A DNA stretch of 64,000 bases. Source: Paraphoma chrysanthemicola. Its lineage: Eukaryota; Ascomycota; Dothideomycetes; Pleosporales; Phaeosphaeriaceae. Under the pieces are notes generated by a model. It did no database searches and was not told the DNA's origin. It was given only the letters and a program-made list of their open reading frames with translations. The stretch's first letter is position 1; every line of letters begins with the position of its first letter. The stretch lies in the NCBI GenBank assembly GCA_020744225.1, contig JAGMWG010000007.1, positions 682,001 through 746,000 of the forward strand. The letters are read 5' to 3'. This document shows positions 53,108-64,000 of this stretch, piece by piece. The translations under genes and the position numbers were made by a program.

Positions 53108-54479
53108 ATGGGTTCATTAGGCACATACTTCCTGGACGTTGTGTATTCGTTCACGAATTGCATGGTGTGCTTTCCCAGCTCACCACAACTCAAAATCAAC
53201 AGCCGGAGCTTCAAGATCTTGAGATTACTAGGCGAGGTATGCTCCCTTGCACGCTCTTCCCAACTTTTGATATCCAATGACTGATTACAATGTGTTGGCA
53301 GGGTGGCTTCTCATACGTCTACCTAGTACAAGATAATTCGAATCAAGAACTCCTCGCCCTCAAGAAGATCCGATGTCCGTTCGGTCAAGAAAGCGTGAGC
53401 CTGGCGCTCAAGGAAGTCGAGGCGTATACGTTATTCTCGCCGCACCCGAACATCATCCACTCGATAGACTACTCTGTTGAAACAGACAAGTCAGATCCGT
53501 CGGCAAAGACTGTGTATATCTTGTTACCATACTATCGGCGCGGCAACCTGCAAGATATGATCAATGCGAATCTGGTCAACCACACCAAGTTCCCCGAGCG
53601 GAGACTGATGGTGCTGTTCTTGGGGGTGTGCAAAGCTTTGAAAGCGATGCATCAGTACAAGATTAAGGGTGGGCCGGGCGGCGCGCGGAGCGAAGGCAAA
53701 GCAAAGAAAGTCCGGAGAGATGCTGCGCGCGCGGACGCGGAGGCTGCCAACAGCATGGAGATGCGACCGAGTCGAAAACACCGCGAGCACGACGATGACG
53801 ACGAGCAAGAAGCCGAAGGTCTGCTTGAAGAATCAGAAGCCACAATGGCGCAAGAAGGCATTGCGCCAGGCGGAGAGCGGGCATATGCGCATCGCGATAT
53901 CAAGCCCGGTATGTTTCATTTCCCCGTATTTTGAGCTATGAGAATATTTGGACCCATACTAACATGGACTTCACAGGCAACATCATGATCGACGACGACG
54001 GCAAATCACCCATACTCATGGACCTCGGCTCCCTTGCGCCCTCACCCACACCCATAACCTCTCGCTCCCTCGCCCTACAAGTCCAAGACACCGCCGCCGA
54101 ACACTCGACCATGCCATACCGCGCACCCGAACTTTTCGACGTCAAGACCGGCTCCGTCATCGATACCAAAGTCGACATCTGGTCGCTAGGCTGCACACTC
54201 TACGCGTGTCTCGTTGGAAAAAGTCCATTTGAGTTCCGATCAGACGAGACGGGTGGCAGTCTGAGTATATGTGTGCTCGGTGGCGATTGGAGGTTTCCGG
54301 ACGAAGGTCCGCAGAGAGGAAAAGCGAAGCAGACTGAGGAAGTGATCAGTGAGCCCGTAAAGGAGGTAGTGAGGAAGTGTTTGATATTGGAGCCGAGTGA
54401 GCGGCCGGATGTGGATGACTTGATTAGTTTGGTAGAGGATGTTTTGAAGACGTTGCCAGAGGATGGCTCAGAAGATTAG
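53108..54479 (+). CDS. ENV7: Env7/STK16-type protein kinase
   Basis: Exons 53108-53236, 53302-53908 and 53977-54479 (introns 65 and 68 bases) encode 412 aa. Met-Gly-Ser at the start and nearby Cys residues (NCMVCF) suit myristoylation and palmitoylation, as in STK16 and yeast Env7, which act at Golgi and vacuole membranes. Splicing restores the glycine loop LGEGGFSYVYLV. ALKKIRCPFG carries the ATP lysine, HRDIKPGNIMI is the catalytic loop, and the DFG position reads MDLGS, the usual variant in this family. APELFD and DIWSLGCTLYACLVG follow. A charged insert of about 75 residues with an acidic run (HDDDDEQE) precedes the HRD motif, in the C-lobe. Confidence 0.92.
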
Positions 54480-54706
54480 GCATTTGATGGTGTGGGGTGA
54501 TAATGGAGGAGGAAAACGACGGCGTTCTGATGTTTTGCATGTCCAACCGGCGAATTTCGAGGCTGGTATGACTTCACTTCCCCTTCATAGTCCTATGTCT
54601 CTAAGCGAGAATATCGTGTCCGCGCCTCGCGCGGTATAACCAGAGCACTCACCAGTTCCCCTATATTGTGTCGCCTCCTAGTGTATCCACTTTCGATGCA
54701 ACGCAA

Positions 54707-57490
54707 TCAAGTCTCATCAGCAGCTCTCAAAGCCAACGCAGCACGTAATTTCCTTACAATCGACTCACTCCCAATGAATTCTGCAAACGCCAACGCCGTC
54801 GCCCCTTCATTCGTGACAACACTCAAATCCGCGCCCCACTCCAGCAGCAAATCCACAACTTCCTCTGAATTAGTCGTGACGGCTTCCATAAGCGGTGTCC
54901 AGTTACTCCGCCATGTCCGTGCATTGATATCGCACCCAAGCTCTTTCAAAATCCTCACGATATATACGTCTCCCCCGCGACACGCGCGGTAGAATGGGGT
55001 GGCGCCTGATGTGGAGGGCTTGTGAGGATCAGCGCCGAGGGCGAGTAAGAGGTCGAACGCTTCACGGGAAGACCATTCAGCGGCGATGTGGAGTGGTGTC
55101 AGGGCGCGTACGTACTCTGGTTCGTAGGTTGGTAGGTCGATACTAGCGCCACTGTCTGCAAGGAATACAATTATATCGACGTTGTTCTTGTATGCTGCAA
55201 CGGTCAGGCAAGTGTTTCCGTCAACAGAGTAAGCGTCCGGGTTTGATAACTGGCTGATCAGGCTCTTAGCAATTGCGTTCAACGAGGCCCAGATGCAGAA
55301 GTTGATAGGCGAGTAGGAAAGATGGCGATAGAAATGTCCGGTCTCGACGATGCAATCTTGCCAACGCCTGTAGCAGGGCGGTCCTTCGAAGCGGTCAAGG
55401 AACTGATACAAATAAGGACTGCATAGTTGTAGGAGGTGCGGCTGGTCTTCAGTAACTCGAATGTGCTTGTACCAGTTCAACGCAGCATACTGCCTGAACG
55501 CGTACAACGAAATGGCGTCGGGGTCGAAGTCCTGTTCCAGTGGGGCATTGAATATGTCGAACGTCAGATACTGCAAGCATATAGACGCCAGCCAAGCATC
55601 TGCTTCGCTATGGTCGATGAAAAAAGCTTTGGCTGGGCCTTGACGTATTTTGTCCGAGCACAGATACTCTTCCAGAGAATAGTGTGAAAGCTTGACCACA
55701 CTTTCCTTTTGACCCTCTCCGCTGATCACGACTAGAGATGCAATAGGCTCGAGCACGTCATATGGATCGGTGGCGACTGTGTCGAAATCCAAATAGCGCG
55801 ACCCGGGCTGCATCGCCATGATTTCTGCAAGCTGGGTTGCAGTTAGAGGCGAAGCTGTGGTAATCAAACAACGGAGGAGTCGCTTCATATCCTCTATTTG
55901 ATCCGGGTAACGCAATGCTGCCTGACATAGTAGAGCTTCGTAAGTATAATCAAGACCATCTGGCAAGCTTTGCATCATTCTCTTCACCTCTTTGTCGGTT
56001 TTTGCTGTCGAAAGAACGTCAATTTGTAGTTGTGCCTGTAAAACACTAACATTCAATCAGCGATGGCTCTTCAAGCGTACAGTGGTCATGGACTGCGGTG
56101 ATGTAACGGGCCAAAGTCGACTGAACTTACGTGCCAGCACATGCTGAGACTTGCTGTCGAATCGTGGGCAGCAAGGTATCTCTATCTCTCAATTTCAAGC
56201 GACCGCCAGTGACGCGCGACTGAAGCTCTGCTTCGACATACTGGTCAATATCTTGACGCATGTTTTCTGCGAGCGCAACTCTCAGACGCGTAAGATCTGG
56301 AAATCGTTGCTCAATGCGGATGTCAAAGCGGCTCGTGAAGAGGATTTTCAATTTCGTTCCTGCGCGCCGTGCAGATCTTTGCAAGCCTACCAAGGTCTCT
56401 GCGATTTGGGAACCCTCTGACGACTCGTCCAGCGCATCCAAAATGATGAAGAGTTCTGGGACATGGCTCAAGAAAGCCTCTACAAGGGTAACGAAGCCTG
56501 CGCGATCGAACGGGCGCTTGCCGAGCTTAGCTTGCTCATCATATAGCTTCTCCGCGTGCTTCAAGCATGGTGGAGAAATGTTCAGCGCCTGGTGAATGAT
56601 CGTGGTAACGAAACTTTCGTGTGTCGTTCGGGAGCGATCTCTGTGATCGCAGAAGAAGTAAAGTACATGTGCTGGTGGAGCTACGTTTTGCAGAAGACGC
56701 TCTATGATTGAAGAGCATAGCATGGTCTTGCCTGAGCCGGGAAGACCTGTTATCCAGATTGTGCTGCTTTTCGATAGGATGAAGTCATTAAGCATAGAAG
56801 AGTCCAAGAACCATTTCCCAGTGCCGGGTAAGCGGCGACTCAAAGCGTGTTGTAGGGTGACATGGGCGTCAGTCGTTGGCGAAGGACAGATCCACGTGAC
56901 GACTTTGTGCGCCTTGTCCTGCGTGACCTGTGCTTGAACATGAGCTGAAATTATGTTCATCTCTTCGAGTAAGACGTCTTGGCTTGCTTCGATGTGCAGA
57001 AGCGAGGCTCTGAATACAACTCAGCGGCTGGCATCCGAACCACCCTGGCTACTCACGCAGTATTCACTGAAAGCGCATCAGTCAGTAAGCCTCGCAGGTG
57101 ACGAAGTTGTTGTAGTGTCTCTTTCGTCTCCTTCTCCTTGAAAGGCCACAACAATTTCTTCCCAATGTTCTTGACATCCTGCCCCTGAACTTGCTCACAT
57201 GTTTTGAGTGCTTTCTCCACGGATTTGAGGGCTGCAAAGCATTCTCGAAGCACACCCAATTGCTCCAGCGACTTGAGTGCATCACTCTGATTAGTGTTTT
57301 GTGATGCATCTGCAATGACTTGGAAGCGTCCAAGTAGGCTATTAACGGCGGCAGCTTCTGTTAAAAGCGCTCTGATCTCGGAAGGAGCGCGAGCGACTTT
57401 GGCTAAAAAGCCGTATCCTCCTGCTAGAAGTGTGCCGCTAAGGTCCACAAGTTGCGTAATTGATGCAGCAACGCCGATAAACTCTGCCAT
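54707..57490 (-). CDS. STAND receptor: fungal N-terminal domain, NACHT, ankyrin repeats
   Basis: Exons 57057-57490, 56131-57009 and 54707-56045 (introns 47 and 85 bases) encode 883 aa. The N-terminal 150 residues (AEFIGVAASITQLVDLSG) are the helical domain common to fungal STAND proteins, which in relatives can be a HeLo-like death effector. The NACHT core has Walker A GLPGSGKT (about 232-239) and Walker B LFIILDALDES; splicing restores CAGTVLQAQLQIDVL, after which a winged-helix region and at least three ankyrin repeats follow (TPLHIAAEWSSREAFDLLLALGADP, TPLMEAVTTNSEEVVDLLLEWGADL). Such proteins are fungal analogues of NLR immune receptors, with the repeats sensing non-self. All key nucleotide-binding residues appear intact. 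Confidence 0.93.
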
Positions 57491-57869
57491 GACGGCACAT
57501 GGAACGACTAAGTAGATATGTACTCACAGTGTGGTTTTGTGGGGAAGTGGGGTTGAGCTGAGAGGCTGAGGTTCAGACGGCAAGCTCTCAGTCGCGGATC
57601 CCGATTTGGAGAATCCGAATGACGTAAGCAGCACCACGGGTACTCGTTGCGCAAGCATCAATGGAACATAGATTCTTTTGTCTTTATTGTTGTCATGTAA
57701 TCATACGCATAGCTTTCGTGTGTTGGCATAACGTTGGTGCGGTGCGGAGATATTGCGCTTACTGAAGGTTTCTCCACAGGAGTAACAAGTCATGGCTAAG
57801 ACCAAATCATTGTCATTCTTCATGAAAGCCTCGTCTCGAAGCATACTATATCTATATTGCATACTGCCT
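57491..57869. other. Intergenic gap
   Basis: This 379-base gap holds the promoter of the STAND gene and the 3' side of the permease. No other feature is seen. Confidence 0.5.
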
Positions 57870-59617
57870 TTACGCAATCCAGAACCAAATTTTCTGAAAG
57901 ATGTTCTTCGGCACCGGCGCACCAGAGATGTCATTCTTGCACTCTTCGTCCATTTCTCGCTTCCCAGAAATCACATCAATGTTCTGCACCCTGATCGCAA
58001 ATGGCGTCCTGTACCAAATCTTATGTCCAAAGTAGAGCACGAGAAAGATGGGCAGCGTAATGTACGCAGCAAGGAAGTCCGCGACGTCCCAGTTCCTTGG
58101 CACAAACACCTGGAAACCGTTGGTAATGGTGAGAAGTATGATAACGAACAGGACGCAGTAGGTGAAGTATGGCTGCAGGGGTGTGCGGTACGGAAGCTCG
58201 GAGAGCATACCTTGGAACACGAGTGCCTTGCGAAAGCGTAAGTAGGTGATCATGACGACAATCCAGGCGATGAAGCCAGAGATGGTGGAGATATTAGAGA
58301 ACCAAGCGAAAACACGTGCGCCAGAGCTCGAGACATTGAGATATGCCAAGAATCCAACTGCCCATGTTGCTAGAACTGCGGCCCAAGGTACGCCCTTCTT
58401 GGTGGTCTTGCCGAATATCTTTGGTGCATCTCCGTTTAGAGACATGCCGTACAAGACACGTGAGCCAGAGTAGAGGAACGCGTTTCCTGCCGACCACGCC
58501 GATGTCAAGACTGCGGCGTTGATTACATGGTTCAAACCTGCGATTCCTGCTCGGCCGATGCCAATAACGAATGGTGAAGCGGAAGCGTTTGAGCTGGGAC
58601 TGAGTAATCGATCATCATTCGAAGGGACGATCACTCCAATGATGAATGAGCCGAAACCGTAGAAGATCGCAAGACGATAGATGAAGCGACCAGCAGCCTT
58701 GGGGATGTTTCGGCGAGGTGCAATAGTTTCTCCGGCAGCGAGAGCAATCAGCTCAGGAGATGTGATGAAAGCGAATCCAGCCCGGATGAAGGCAGTCCAG
58801 TAGGCCAAGAACCGGCCAGAGCTCCCTCCTACGATATACGGTTTGAATGCTCCTGGGTCGTTCCAATACCTGAATCCAAGCCTGCCTTGATCATTCGGAC
58901 TTCCTCCGAGCATAATTACGAAGCCAAGAATGATCAAGCCCATGATTGTGATGAATTTGATCGAAGCAAACCAAAACTCTGCTTCACCGAAGAATTCTAC
59001 TGCGATGATGTTGAGGAGTAAGACAACGATCAGGAAGATGGTAATCCACACAGCATTGTGAACAGGCGTCTCCCAGTAGTCCAGAAGGATAGCTCCAGCC
59101 GTCGCCTCGGCGGCTACGAGGATGGCGTACGCGTACCAGTAGTTCCAGCCGGCCGCAAATGCGAGACTTGGGTCGACGAACCGTTTGACGAAGTATGGGA
59201 TGGTTATACCCTTCATTGGCAAGTAGGTCACTATTTCGGCAAGGTCATTCATGACACACCAGACGACGATCATCATGGACAGGTATGCCATGAACAGTGG
59301 CGCAGGGCCGACCAACGCAAGAATAGCGCCCGAACCCACGAAAAGACCCGTGCCAATCGCACCTCCAAGAGCTCTGGAACATGTGAGCTGGCTTCCCTTA
59401 TAATCATGGCGAAGGAGTGGTCTTACAAGAACTGGATATGACGACTCTTCAGACCGCGATGAGTGTCTCCACCATGTCCCGCTGCCTCAGCTACTGTCGC
59501 GTGCCCATGCACGAAGGGCTCTTCGTAAGGTCCTCCTCCTTTGCCCTCGTATCCATATTGCGCGTCACTGCCTTTCTCAGGATCCCCGCCACTCGGGAGG
59601 ATGTGGTGGTTCGGCAT
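57870..59617 (-). CDS. Amino-acid permease of the fungal YAT/AAP family
   Basis: Exons 59427-59617 and 57870-59373 (53-base intron) encode 564 aa. A cytosolic head precedes the conserved entry SRHIQFLALGGAIGTGLFVGSG, completed by the splice, then about 12 membrane helices including PELIALAAGETIAPRRNIPKA and LYGMSLNGDAPKIF. It is a plasma-membrane proton symporter of the Gap1/Dip5 group; substrate preference cannot be read from sequence. The frame extends to a TTG at 59680, but the first ATG is at 59617 (MPNHHILPSGG), which is preferred. Confidence 0.93.
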
Positions 59618-61009
59618 GTTGAAGGATGATGACGTCGGCGTTGATGGTCGATGGCGGCTCGACTGACCCGTTGACCCCAAGTCAATTCAGGAATGGCAAG
59701 CAGTACTTATATACTGTCTTGCTTGCGACGAGGTGAAAGTAATCGTGATAGCAGAATTTTCATCATTGGATGGTCAGCGCGTTTGCCAGTTACCTTCCTA
59801 GTGCAGTAGCGTCCAAGCATCTTGGACGGTCTTGACCACAATCCTTGGTCCTGTTGCCTCCTGTCCATGGTGGTGGGTCTGGGGAACCAATTACACGTAC
59901 GTAATATTTGGACCCCAGTGGAAAAGGCGGGGAAATTTTCGCCTCGTCAGCAGCTTGTGGTTGCACTCGCCGTTCCTGTTGCACCCTCTGATGACGCCTT
60001 TGCGCGCGCGCTTCGCATGTCTTCGGCTTTGCTGCGAGAAGCACTGGGCACTGTTCAGGTGTTGGTGTTTGATGCGTGATTTAGATCGCGCCGATGTGCG
60101 GAAAGAGACTTGGGCCGTCGCAAACCGAACTGTGGGGATGAGGCTCAGTTGGCGTGGTGGTTCCACTAGGGCTTTTGGCGCTGTTCTGGAAGCGACTTAA
60201 CGTGCTAGTAGGGCTGCGTATGCTGCAAGGGACCCGAGCCGGCCGATGGTTTGCGAGCGATAGCTGGGTAACAATGGAAAGGCATTTGGTGGTGAAGTTG
60301 GGGATTTCGTTGCCCAATCTGGGGAAGCCTCGTGGGTCGGGACGTGCCTTTCTCCAACTCCAGCCAATCACTTCACGCACCAGTGCATGCATTTCAGAAT
60401 TTTCTGCCTACCATTTCAATGCGCTTGACATCGGACATCCTCTGAGCACGAATTTCGCACAGCTCTTCATTAGGAACGCCTCGCATAATGTTGATATCTT
60501 TGATTTCGCAAGCTTGAGATAACAAAACGTAAATCGCACACTGAGACAGACAGCCCAGGGCTGGAGTGGGTCGCCATGGGTCGCCGTGGGTCGATGTATG
60601 TGCTCCACTCTCGGACACGCGGACACGAGCGATGTCGAACGACTCCTTAAACCCCCCTACGTAGTCTTAGGACTGTGTTGGTTCTTCATCGAGGGTGAGG
60701 ATGAGCGTTCGCCCATTCATCATCAAGAAACCCCATCTACAGGATGTACCACATTTGGCAGATCACAACAGGCTTTGCGATAGCATTATAATATCGTGGT
60801 CTTTTCACGGCACAGTCCTGTTCTAGAGTCTCCAACTTCATAAAAGATGGACTCTCTGAATTTGGGAACGACATCACCCCTCCGCGGCAGCAAGCGAACG
60901 CGGATACAACCGACGTCATGGCAGTAGACCGGCAACCGACAAACTCTATCCAAGCGTTCCAACAACCAATTGAATCCCCGACCCATGCTTACAAGAGCCG
61001 AAACACATC
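59618..61009. other. Intergenic, no convincing gene
   Basis: This 1.4-kb gap lies between the divergent permease and hydrolase genes. It contains a short GGGTCGCC-type direct repeat near 60568-60596. Overlapping frames of 60-122 codons on both strands show no domain. Confidence 0.5.
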
Positions 61010-62169
61010 ATGTTCGGCCCCAAACTCATCTGCAAAATCCTCGACCAAGCCGCAATTTCCGCCTCCCACAGCTGGGAATACAGCACCATCTTCAACGCCA
61101 ACCTCGAATACCACAATGCGCCACAATCCATCTACAACGACCCCTTTCCACATGGGCACATCCCGACTTCCGGTGAAAATGAAAACCTTGGCCTGAAATA
61201 TGTCAAACAGTTCATTCTCACAAGAGGCAATCACTTATGTGAAGGGAATGGTACTCCTCTCAATGCCATACCACTCCCAGAAAAGTAACATTGACAGGTT
61301 CATCATCCGACCCAACCTCGCTCCTAATCCCCGCCCTCCTCCTCGCCGCCTCATCCAAAATCTCCCGCGAAATCTACCTTCCAGCCATCCAGCGCCAACT
61401 GCACACTATCCTAACCCTCACTCCACGATTCCCCAACAACGCAATCTCACATCGTGACGCTTACCCCTCGCTCTGGGCGGATTTCATGTACATGGTTCCG
61501 CCCGCACTAGCTTATTACAGCGTTTTCAAAGACGAAGACAAGTATATGAAAGACGCTGTTCAGCAATGTGAATTATACCACGATGTCCTAGTAACGCAAA
61601 GCGGGTGCTGGAAACACATCGTCAACGCCGCTGATCTCCATGGCTACCGCGGACATGTGAAAGTCGACGAAGGGCTATGGAGTACGTCGAACGGATGGGC
61701 AGCAGCAGGGATGGCGCGCGTTCTCGCAACGATCCGGGAATCTCGATTCGCTGAGGCCATGGAGGAAGAGCAGGCGAGTTTGGTTAGTATGATCAAAGGT
61801 ATTCTTGACGGCGCGATGGGGTTAGATACGGATTCATCAGGCCTTTTGCGAAATCGTCTTGATGATGAAACGTGGTTTGGCGAAGCTGCTGGGACGGCGT
61901 TGTTAACTTCTTCTGCGCTCCGGATGGCTGTATTGGAACCGGGAGTGTTTGGAACGAGGTACTTGGACTGGGCGATGAGGAAACTTGAGGTTGTGAAGTG
62001 GTGTGTGGATAAGGAAACGGGGATTGTTGCGCCGGTTGTGAACCCGACAACGGATGAGCAAAGAACGCCACTAGAGGGCGTGAGTCCTGAAGCACAAGCT
62101 TTCGTCGTAATGCTGTTCGCTGCATGGCGGGATTGGGAGACGACAAATAAGAATGATGCAACGCAATAG
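61010..62169 (+). CDS. GH88/GH105-type six-hairpin glycoside hydrolase
   Basis: Exons 61010-61250 and 61298-62169 (47-base intron) encode 370 aa. The start LICKILDQAAISASHSWEY and the splice-restored CEGNGSSSDPTSLLIPALLLA match fungal members of PF07470. LWADFMYMVPPALAYYSVF holds the catalytic Asp region, CWKHIVN and GLWSTSNGWAAAGMARVLATI are further conserved blocks. The family hydrolyses unsaturated uronyl or rhamnogalacturonyl disaccharides left by polysaccharide lyases. There is no signal peptide, so it probably acts inside the cell on imported oligomers. Length is normal. Confidence 0.87.
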
Positions 62170-62238
62170 GCAAGCCAACAATGTCAAAAATAGTCATAAA
62201 TCATGATCTACTTATACTCCAGCAAAAACCATACATCT

Positions 62239-63474
62239 TCACCTCGCCTCCCCAATCCTATTCGTCATCTCAGCACCCATCGCTACACCCCTCCCCTCAA
62301 TTCTCCTCTCCTCCTCAACTCCACTCCTCGACCCGCTCCTCCCCCCACTACTCCCCGTCTTCTCCGCCCTAACCTCCATCACCTCAAGCCTCGTATTCGC
62401 CCACGTACTCCTATTACTGCGTCCAAAGCGATTCTCTCGATCCTCGTCCTTTTCTTCCCAGAAGCTTTCCCAGCCGGCAAACAGCGGCAACGCCAATAAC
62501 AAGACGGGCAAAAACTGGCCGAAATTCCATTCACTCTCGCTGCCTTCCATTTTCACATTCGGCGTGCCCAATGCTTGGGTGTTTTGTAGTCCGTCGCCCG
62601 CCATGTAGATGCCGTAGATAGCGTAAATAGGTGCGACAATCCATGTCCGAAAGGCAGCTCCGATCCAATACCACCATTCCTTCTTCCCTCCTTTTTCGGG
62701 CTCGGCCAGACAGTACATGGCCAGGATGACGGTTACGTGGCCGCCGATTGCGCCGATGAGCAACGCGGCCCATTTCCCGCCGAATGCGGATTTGAACTTG
62801 GGGCGTTCGCCTTTGAAGAAGCATGCGAGGTCGGTCGAAGGGTCGAGATCTAGGCCGGGAAGGTCGTACGAGTATGCGACGAAGGAGGTGTATCCGAGAA
62901 GACCGAGGTTGGCGAGCATGAAGAATATACGTGGGAGATTGATCCAGCGATTTTTGACGAAGTAGTTGCGCAGAGCGACGACGCAGAGTAGATGGGTGAC
63001 GGTGGTCAGGAATGCGAGGTCCGTGACAATGACCCAGTGGTACACGCTCATGGAGCAGTGTTTCAGCAGGCCGGTGAACTGGATAGCGAGCCCAGTGAGG
63101 AGCGTTGTGTCGCTAAAGGCGAGGAGATTCTTGCTGAGTACGCGCGACCAGAAGGCTGTGCTGCGCCAGTACGGGCCGTTGTAATTTTGCTCGTAGTCGG
63201 CGGTTGTTTTGGAGACGTAGCGGCGGTACAGATTGATGAGGGTTTCGTAGCGGTCGAGGAAGATGACGGTGAAGGAGATGAGAAAGGCAAGACATGTTGT
63301 CATGAGGAACGAGATAACAACCTGCAAAATCAACATTAGTATTCATGCTCATTCGCATTGTCCATTTCAAAAACCTACGCCGACACCTGCGATATCCGGA
63401 TTCGCCTGAATGACCTGGTTTCTCAAGGCGCAGTTGGGATTGACCTCCGCGCAATCGAACACTTTCCAACCCAT
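62239..63474 (-). CDS. Fungal multi-pass membrane protein, unknown function
   Basis: Exons 63379-63474 and 62239-63321 (57-base intron) encode 392 aa. The first exon begins MGWKVFDCAEVNPNCALRNQ, a short lumenal or extracellular segment. About seven membrane helices follow (for example VISFLMTTCLAFLISFTVIFL and FGQFLPVLLLALPLFAGW), then a charged, Ser/Arg/Gly-rich cytosolic tail. The pattern is common to an uncharacterised ascomycete family often found near HET and STAND genes. No transport or receptor motif is visible. Confidence 0.82.
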
Positions 63475-64000
63475 GGCGAATGTCGATGTTGGGCAACGCG
63501 CATCAAAATGCGGCAACGATGGGGTTTTGATCACAGATTTGAGGCAACGACTTGTTTGCTGACGGGCCTCTTCACCTTTATCTATTCAAGAGGGGCAGCA
63601 CGGCCAGGCCGCTCCTTCAGCCCCAAACTGACCTGTGCATGTGCGCCATCAGCCAGCCTCACGACTTGGTGTCTCGCCTTACAGCGGAGCCTCCATGCAC
63701 TACCGCGACGGCGAACTGCATTTCCTAGAAAGCGATCAGATCGTCGCAAACAAGGCAGTGAGACTTGACGCATGCAGGAACTGATACACAAGAGAGCTCG
63801 TAAATATAGAAAACTGCAGAGTGATGAGCATGGGAGGTGCAAAAAGTGGGCGCAGCTGTGCAGTTGGGTGTCTGCCTTGATTGGTCGATCAGGGGGCTAA
63901 GTCGCTTCAGCTGCACAAAGTGATGCACTAACGTGACGCTTCGCGCGTCCTCCCGTCGGCTGTGCGCCGCCCATTCCAGATCTTCTGCAGAATCGCTACA
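63475..64000. other. Intergenic right edge
   Basis: This is the upstream region of the membrane-protein gene. Short frames occur on both strands, without recognisable features. Confidence 0.5.

Noticed and set aside
59618..59680. N-terminal extension of the amino-acid permease from 59680
   Set aside because: The codon there is TTG; the first ATG is at 59617.
63358..63768. 136-codon + strand frame at the right edge
   Set aside because: It runs antisense across the first exon and intron of the membrane-protein gene and has no recognisable domain.

Overview
The window comes from the nuclear genome of a filamentous ascomycete, most likely a dothideomycete. The evidence is short introns (45-95 bp; one is 149 bp) with GT...AG ends and CTAAC-like branch sites, compact genes on both strands, fungal-only families (Snt2, HET, fungal STAND NACHT-ankyrin, Zn2Cys6, Env7), and a block of DNA mutated by RIP (repeat-induced point mutation). 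The class assignment is inference; the fungal origin is firm. Exon boundaries were read by eye from splice signals and checked for reading-frame arithmetic.

Bases 1-6713 are an AT-rich, RIP-degraded Ty3/gypsy chromovirus. RNase H, integrase and chromodomain remnants (1-2000, + strand) lead to a purine-rich tract and then two tandem copies of an unusually long (about 2.3 kb) LTR-like unit. Each unit carries a 40-bp repeat array, a TATA box and what looks like an antisense, spliced coding relic. Bases 6714-8322 hold a scattered 21-bp motif and no convincing gene.

Bases 8323-31409 are a conserved housekeeping block: alanyl-tRNA synthetase with two possible starts (-), a conserved unknown (+), an RCR-like PPxY membrane protein (-), the chromatin factor Snt2 (-), a GPI-anchored cysteine-rich secreted protein (-), the Mph1/FANCM helicase (+), a rhodanese-like phosphatase (-) and Ero1 (+). 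Bases 31410-34539 are gene-free and contain degenerate repeats.

Bases 34540-39884 look like a small catabolic or transport cluster: a Zn2Cys6 regulator (+), an arylsulfotransferase-like enzyme (-) and an NCS1 nucleobase permease (+). The last two share a divergent promoter with four ACCGCGGCAT half-sites and a GATA site. The permease has an in-frame amber codon.

Bases 40197-57490 resemble a non-self-recognition or defence neighbourhood: a CorA-like membrane protein (-), a RelA/SpoT-domain gene interrupted by in-frame stops (+), a relic of the NCS1 permease C-terminus, a HET-domain gene (-), a DUF2235 hydrolase (+), an ABHD12-like hydrolase (-), a tRNA-Ala (-), the Env7/STK16 kinase (+) and a NACHT-ankyrin STAND receptor (-). 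The right end (57870-63474) has an amino-acid permease (-), a GH88/GH105-type hydrolase (+) and a fungal multi-pass membrane protein (-).
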